In this document: positions 32,914-37,037 of the stretch, one piece after another
How the letters are laid out: each line of letters begins with the position of its first letter
How positions within the stretch are numbered: the stretch's first letter is position 1
NCBI GenBank assembly: GCA_964431735.1
Contig: CAYSLJ010000064.1
Span: 1 to 37,037, forward strand
From: CALARM01 sp964431735
Lineage (GTDB): Bacteria > Vulcanimicrobiota > SpSt-956 > JAKJGF01
Direction of reading: 5' to 3'
DNA length: 37,037 bases
Made by a program: the position numbers and the translations under genes
The notes under the pieces: generated by a model
Databases searched by the model: none
Seen by the model: only the letters and a program-made list of their open reading frames with translations
Told to the model about the DNA's origin: nothing

Positions 32914-34551
32914 ATGTCATTGTTATACCGTAAAAAATCTGCGGTAGCTGTATTATTAATCAGTTGTATGCTCTTATCTGTATTTAATTTAGGATGTCTC
33001 GGACCAAAACCTCCTGCAGAACAAACACCGTCAGGAGATGCCACAGAACCGGCAGGAGATACAGGATCTACTTCTCCCGGAACAACAGGAAATACCGGCA
33101 CAAAACCTTCGGGAGAACCATTCCGCCTTGGTATTGTAACATGGCCCGGTTTTGGCCCATTTTTTGTGGCTAAAGAAAAAGGTTTTTTTGATGGACTCAA
33201 TGTTGAGATTACTCCTATGGATGATACTGCCGGGAGAAGAACAGCTTTTTCATCTAAAAAAGTAGAAGCTATAACAGAAACTCTTGATTCATTCGCCAGC
33301 AGCGTTGCATCCATTCCCGGCAAAGCAGTTCTTAAAACTGATGACTCGTGCGGAGGAGACGGCCTTGTAGTCAATAAAAAGATACAGAAAGTAAATGATC
33401 TTAAAGGGAAAAAGATAGCGTTCCCTCAGGGACTTCCTTCTCAATTTTTCCTTATTTATCTCCTGAGCCTTACAGGTCTTTCATCAAAGGATATAAACCC
33501 GCAGTATATGGAAGCAGACAAGGCTGCACAGGCTTTTATGGCAGGAAAAGTTGATGCATGTGTTACATGGGAACCATATGTCTCCCAGGCAGGAAGCTCG
33601 CCGAACGGAAAAATACTCATGACAAGTGCCGATGCACAGGGACTCATTCTTGATATTATAATAGTAAGAGATGATGTAATTAAAAAACGTCCCAAAGATA
33701 TACAGAAATTTGTAAACGGATGGTTCAGAGGTTTTGAATACTGGAAACAGAATACAGAAGAAGCAAATAAGATAATGGCTGACGGACTGGGTCTGAAACC
33801 TGAAGATGTGGAAGGTATGCTCAGCGGTCTGAAGCTTGCAGATCTTGCTGAAAATCAGAAATATTTCGGAACTTCATCCAAACCGGGACAGTTTGTAGAT
33901 ATTTTTGATACTGCAGGTATGATATGGGAACAGGAAGGACTGGTGAGCAAACCTTCTTCCGGAAAAGATGTATTTAATTCGACTTTTGTTCAGGCTGTAC
34001 CGAAGGATATTGCTACAAAGATAGAACCGGTAGCAGTCGAACCTACAGAAGCACCGACAGAGGTAGCAGCAGCAGATACTCCTGCAGAGGAACCTACTGA
34101 AGCCGCCGAGCCAACAAAGGCTCCTGAACCTACGAAAAAACCGACTGCAAAACCTGCAAAACCGACACCTAAACCGACTCCTTCCAAGCCGAAAAACCAG
34201 GATATTGCAACTCTGGAAGTGCCGCCCATATATTTCGAGACAGGTTCTTCTTCAATAAATAAGAATTCTTATTTTACTCTCAGTGAAATAGGTAAGAAAT
34301 TACTTCATTTCCCGACTCTTTATATAAGAATTGAAGGACATACGGATAATATAGGTGATCCTCAGATGAATAAAGAACTCTCTCAGGCCAGAGCAAATTC
34401 CGTAAAAGCCTATTTACTGAAGAAATATCCTCAGATAAAGAAAGACAGGCTTATAGCTAAAGGTTATGGAGACACGAAACCTATAGATACAAATGATACT
34501 GAAGACGGTCGCTCCAATAACAGGCGTACCGAATTTGTAATTCAACGGTAA
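32914..34551 (+). CDS. Substrate-binding protein (NMT1/SsuA-like) fused to OmpA peptidoglycan-binding domain; lipoprotein
   Basis: 545 aa. Lipoprotein signal with lipobox LGC (C28), then a Pro/Gly/Thr-rich linker to about residue 68. Residues about 70-355 are a periplasmic binding protein of the NMT1/ThiY/SsuA type (FRLGIVTWPGFGPFFVAKEK, VNDLKGKKIAFPQGLPSQFF, AGKVDACVTWEPYVSQA). A Pro/Thr/Glu/Lys-rich linker follows (about 360-435). The C-terminus is an OmpA domain with the peptidoglycan contacts (EGHTDNIGD..LSQARANSV, AKGYGDTKPI, GRSNNRRTEFVI). A solute receptor tied to both membrane lipid and cell wall is implied. No ABC permease or ATPase gene is nearby. AAGGGTG precedes the ATG, and a terminator follows. 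Confidence 0.9.
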   Translation: MSLLYRKKSAVAVLLISCMLLSVFNLGCLGPKPPAEQTPSGDATEPAGDTGSTSPGTTGNTGTKPSGEPFRLGIVTWPGFGPFFVAKEKGFFDGLNVEITPMDDTAGRRTAFSSKKVEAITETLDSFASSVASIPGKAVLKTDDSCGGDGLVVNKKIQKVNDLKGKKIAFPQGLPSQFFLIYLLSLTGLSSKDINPQYMEADKAAQAFMAGKVDACVTWEPYVSQAGSSPNGKILMTSADAQGLILDIIIVRDDVIKKRPKDIQKFVNGWFRGFEYWKQNTEEANKIMADGLGLKPEDVEGMLSGLKLADLAENQKYFGTSSKPGQFVDIFDTAGMIWEQEGLVSKPSSGKDVFNSTFVQAVPKDIATKIEPVAVEPTEAPTEVAAADTPAEEPTEAAEPTKAPEPTKKPTAKPAKPTPKPTPSKPKNQDIATLEVPPIYFETGSSSINKNSYFTLSEIGKKLLHFPTLYIRIEGHTDNIGDPQMNKELSQARANSVKAYLLKKYPQIKKDRLIAKGYGDTKPIDTNDTEDGRSNNRRTEFVIQR

Positions 34552-34558
34552 GGTTTTT

Positions 34559-34586
34559 ACAGGGGCAGCTTTAAAACTGCCCCTGT
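34559..34586 (+). terminator. Hairpin terminator of the SBP-OmpA gene
   Basis: A perfect 10-bp GC-rich stem, ACAGGGGCAG / CTGCCCCTGT, with an 8-nt loop (CTTTAAAA), followed by ACTTTC. The T run is short. Confidence 0.65.
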
Positions 34587-34602
34587 ACTTTCACACGAAT
34601 AT

Positions 34603-35619
34603 ATGCATAAAATAAGAAAAGACAGCCACATACATGTAGCTTTAAATAAACAAATTGAATATCCTGATAAGAAAAATGGTTTTGAAAAATATGAGTTTTC
34701 TCATCTAGCGTTCCCTTCCGCAGATTTTAATAAAATAAATACAGAAATAGAATTTATGGGCAAGAAATTAAAATTTCCCCTTATGATTACAGCTATTACA
34801 GGAGGGACAGATGCCGGTAAAAAGATAAACAAAAATCTTGCCAGAGCATGTCAGAAGATGGGCGTAGCCCTTGGTCTTGGCTCTCAGAGAATTCTTTTCA
34901 CTTATCCGGAGGTTGTCGATACCTTTTATGTACGTGACGAAGGGCCCGATATATTTTTACTCGGCAATATCGGTATACATCATATAAGAGAATTCGGCAT
35001 TGAAGCATGTAAAGAAATTGTCAGAAATATTAAAGCAGACGGACTTGCAGTTTATTTAAATCCTCTCCATGAAATTTCTCAGGAAAAAGGTAATCCCGAA
35101 TATTGTGGTTTACTGGAAATATTAAAATATTTCTGTAAAGAATTCCCCTTTCCTGTAGTAATAAAGGAAACAGGAAATGGTATTTCCTTTGATACTGCTC
35201 GGAAGCTTAAAGATATAAAAATTTCCGCTATAGATACGGCAGGAGCAGGAGGAACTTCCTGTATTATTATGGAATATTATCTTCAGAAGAGCAATTTAAG
35301 AAAAAATATACTCAAACCTTTTTTTAACTGGGGAATAAGCACGGCAGATTCTCTGGTGGAAGTGAGACAGGTGTTTCCCTCTCTTCCTGTTATAGCATCT
35401 GGAGGTATAAGGAATGGCGTGGAATGTGCCAGAGCTATTTCACTCGGTGCAGATCTTGCAGGTATGGCTCTTCCTTTCGTAAAACCTGCCACTGTATCTG
35501 CAGAAGAGGTGGAAGAAAAACTTGTAGAAATTATAGAACAATTTAAAATTACCATGTTCTGTGCCGGCGCAAAAAATATTCAGGAATTGAAAAAAATACC
35601 TTTAATAAAGCGGAGTTGA
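34603..35619 (+). CDS. fni: Type 2 isopentenyl-diphosphate delta-isomerase (FMN-dependent)
   Basis: 338 aa. Interconverts IPP and DMAPP using reduced FMN, a cytosolic TIM barrel. Signatures are N-terminal RKDSHIHVALN, MITAITGGTDAGKKINKNLA, LGSQR, LLGNIG, VIKETGNGIS, DTAGAGGTS, SGGIRNGVECARAISLGADL and AGMALP. The segment normally reading LNPxQE reads L152-N-P-L-H156-E157: the Gln proposed as the catalytic acid/base (Gln160 in Sulfolobus shibatae, from memory) is His, while the neighbouring metal-binding Glu is kept. The start ATG lies just past the terminator and lacks a clear ribosome site. The stop is 6 bp before the next ATG, suggesting coupling. Confidence 0.92.
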   Translation: MHKIRKDSHIHVALNKQIEYPDKKNGFEKYEFSHLAFPSADFNKINTEIEFMGKKLKFPLMITAITGGTDAGKKINKNLARACQKMGVALGLGSQRILFTYPEVVDTFYVRDEGPDIFLLGNIGIHHIREFGIEACKEIVRNIKADGLAVYLNPLHEISQEKGNPEYCGLLEILKYFCKEFPFPVVIKETGNGISFDTARKLKDIKISAIDTAGAGGTSCIIMEYYLQKSNLRKNILKPFFNWGISTADSLVEVRQVFPSLPVIASGGIRNGVECARAISLGADLAGMALPFVKPATVSAEEVEEKLVEIIEQFKITMFCAGAKNIQELKKIPLIKRS

Positions 35620-35625
35620 TTGAAT

Positions 35626-36765
35626 ATGAGAAAGATTTTTTATATAGCCATTTTATTGTTTATATTCTCTTTGTTACCTTCTGTTGCTCAGGAAGACGGC
35701 GGTAATACCGTAAATGTTCCCGGTTCCAAACAGGCCTTTGTTTTCGGGAAACAGAAATATAATAATAAAGAATATGAAACTGCAAAAGAATTGTTCAGTA
35801 AAGCCATAACCATGGACCCGAATAATGTTGATGCCTATTATTACAGAGCCCTTGCCGCCAACATGGCAGGTTCCCTTCAGGGGGATGTGAATTTTTATAC
35901 CATCAGAACAAAAACTAATAAAGAAGACTTTAAAAGTATTTTTGGTCTGGCCTGCTGTCATCTTGCTCAGAGTGAAACCTTTGAAGGAAAGAAAAAAGAT
36001 GCAAAAGAAGAATTAAATAAAGTCCTTTCTCTTGATAAAGATGGCATCTTCGGACAGAGATCAAGAGAACTTGCAGAAGAGTATAAAATACAGCTTTCGG
36101 AACCTCCTTTTAATATAATGGAACATAAATGGATTTTTGGTGTTATAGGAGCTTTTATATTGTTAATAATTATCGTTATAGCTGTAATGTTTATGAAGTC
36201 TGCTCCGAAATTTTTCGGAACTGTAATTATTGCCAATCCGCAGGGGCAGATTATGCTTAATAGTAAACTGGATACACTGCCTAAAAAAGATAAGAAAAGA
36301 CTTAAAATTGGCAGCGGCAATATGAATGATATTATCCTTTCCGAGGGAAATGTTACACCCTTTCATGCCGAACTTATTCCTATAAAGTTTAATAATAAAG
36401 ATCGTATTCGCATAATACCTGTTCAGATGTCTAAAATAACCCGTGAGACAGGAGGAAAATCCGAACAGATATATGAAGATCTTCTCTGGGATAATGACAG
36501 TTATAAAATAGGAGATTATAAACTTGAATACAGTAATCCTGTTCTGGGGACAAGGCCTGAGAGCGGTATCGGCGCATCGGTACCTCCGCCGGCAATACCT
36601 TCTAAAGCACCTTCTGCTCCTTCTGTTCTTTCTGCTCCTTCTCCTGTTCCTGCTATATCTTCATCTCCTCCTTCATCTCTGCCTCCTGTTCCTCCTCCCC
36701 CTTCAGAAGGAACAAATCTTCCTTCTCCTCCTCCTTCTTCGTCTGACGACGGATTTTCTTTTTAG
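35626..36765 (+). CDS. TPR - transmembrane - FHA-like protein with proline-rich tail
   Basis: 379 aa from ATG 35626; CGGAG at 35611-35615 overlaps the fni stop. A TTG two codons earlier is less likely. Order of parts: signal or anchor helix (IFYIAILLFIFSLLPSVAQ); two or three TPRs (AFVFGKQKYNNKEYETAKEL, ..NNVDAYYYRALAAN); a membrane helix around residues 170-192 (WIFGVIGAFILLIIIVIAVM); an FHA-like domain (LKIGSGNMNDIILSEGNVTP, FHAELIP, YKIGDYKLEYSNP); and a Pro/Ser/Ala tail ending DDGFSF. FHA domains bind phosphothreonine; the conserved Arg of the GR motif is not evident here (KIGSG), so binding is unsure. With cleavable-signal topology the FHA part would be cytoplasmic. Confidence 0.78.
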   Translation: MRKIFYIAILLFIFSLLPSVAQEDGGNTVNVPGSKQAFVFGKQKYNNKEYETAKELFSKAITMDPNNVDAYYYRALAANMAGSLQGDVNFYTIRTKTNKEDFKSIFGLACCHLAQSETFEGKKKDAKEELNKVLSLDKDGIFGQRSRELAEEYKIQLSEPPFNIMEHKWIFGVIGAFILLIIIVIAVMFMKSAPKFFGTVIIANPQGQIMLNSKLDTLPKKDKKRLKIGSGNMNDIILSEGNVTPFHAELIPIKFNNKDRIRIIPVQMSKITRETGGKSEQIYEDLLWDNDSYKIGDYKLEYSNPVLGTRPESGIGASVPPPAIPSKAPSAPSVLSAPSPVPAISSSPPSSLPPVPPPPSEGTNLPSPPPSSSDDGFSF

Positions 36766-36890
36766 GCAACGATATGATAGATACAGATTTTAAGGGCGGA
36801 TATAAACATATAACGGAAGAGTTTTTCTGGTAAATAAAAAATACATTAATATTACCGCTCCAGATAAGTTCATACCCATTTCTAAAACCT

Positions 36891-36921
36891 GTTCCTGTCC
36901 GGACTTTCCGGAAAAGATATG
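36891..36921 (+). repeat. Dispersed repeat family B, copy 3 (right half)
   Basis: GTTCCTGTCC-GGA-CTTTCCGG followed by AAAAGATATG, matching the right half of 3991-4071. It forms an inverted pair with 37000-37037. Confidence 0.7.
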
Positions 36922-36999
36922 ATCCTGTTGCGTGGCAAACTGGTTTTTTAGACTGTTAATATTTTGCGTCTATATAATTTACAACTCTCTTTTACTACG

Positions 37000-37037
37000 G
37001 CATATCTTTTCCTCCAGAGCCCGGCCAGGGACAGGAG
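37000..37037 (-). repeat. Dispersed repeat family B, copy 4 (inverted, cut by window end)
   Basis: The reverse complement reads CTCCTGTCCCTGGCCGGGCT then CTGGAGGAAAAGATATGC, nearly identical to copy 2 through the CTCTG segment. The left half of the repeat should continue beyond the window. Confidence 0.75.

Noticed and set aside
1..37037. tRNA or rRNA genes
   Set aside because: I looked for T-loop (GGTTCRA) and rRNA-like blocks in the intergenic regions and saw none; a tRNAscan run would settle it.

Overview
The window is about 37 kb of AT-rich DNA (low-to-mid 30s % G+C by eye), probably a metagenome-assembled contig: it has a run of exactly 100 N at 173-272, the usual placeholder for a gap of unknown size. 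The organism is a diderm bacterium. It encodes a complete TolC/HlyD/RND efflux system, lipoprotein signal peptides, an OmpA-type peptidoglycan-binding domain, a membrane-bound lytic transglycosylase and type IV pilin-like proteins. Type 2 (FMN) isopentenyl diphosphate isomerase, TMTC-like glycosyltransferase, many TPR/HEAT proteins and GspG-like domains fit a poorly cultivated lineage, but I cannot name the phylum. Promoters that I can see follow the sigma-70 pattern (TTGACR, 16-17 bp, TATAAT), and most genes have strong Shine-Dalgarno sites.

Layout. 1-1406 (minus): tpiA followed by a helix-turn-helix/coiled-coil gene that contains the assembly gap and runs off the left edge. 1685-7847 (plus): large TPR protein, two small unknown genes, ornithine carbamoyltransferase and a HEAT-repeat protein. 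7997-10687 (minus): zinc-ribbon protein, then a 2H phosphoesterase translationally coupled to a TMTC-like membrane glycosyltransferase. 11184-15640 (plus): DsbD-like thiol-disulfide transporter (apparent ATT start), radical SAM/SPASM protein, a headless pilin remnant and a ZupT metal transporter. 15759-16340 (minus): Uma2-family protein. 16610-23885 (plus): unknown gene, MarR regulator, TolC, HlyD and RND pump. 23941-25278 (minus): malic enzyme. 25608-31064 (plus): lytic transglycosylase lipoprotein and a three-gene pilin-like operon. 31269-36765 (plus): membrane protein with a GspG-like tail, a substrate-binding-protein/OmpA fusion, IPP isomerase and a TPR/FHA membrane protein.

How genes work together. 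The clearest unit is the MarR-TolC-HlyD-RND multidrug efflux locus. The second is the pilin-like operon at 28197-31064, which has its own promoter. Several genes (TPR, FHA, SLT, SBP-OmpA, GspG-like) point to an elaborate envelope. Metabolic genes (tpiA, argF, malic enzyme, fni) are scattered singly.

The least ordinary content is intergenic. Nearly every longer spacer carries a 7-nt-period repeat, often exactly four heptads (28 nt). Several unrelated heptamer sequences are used: CGTNACG, AGCTNTT/CTAATAG, GTGAAGA and TAGTGAA/TTCACTT. Some lie within a ~95-bp element with imperfect terminal inverted repeats. A second, unrelated ~80-bp dispersed repeat occurs in both orientations. No tRNA, rRNA, CRISPR or transposase gene was found.
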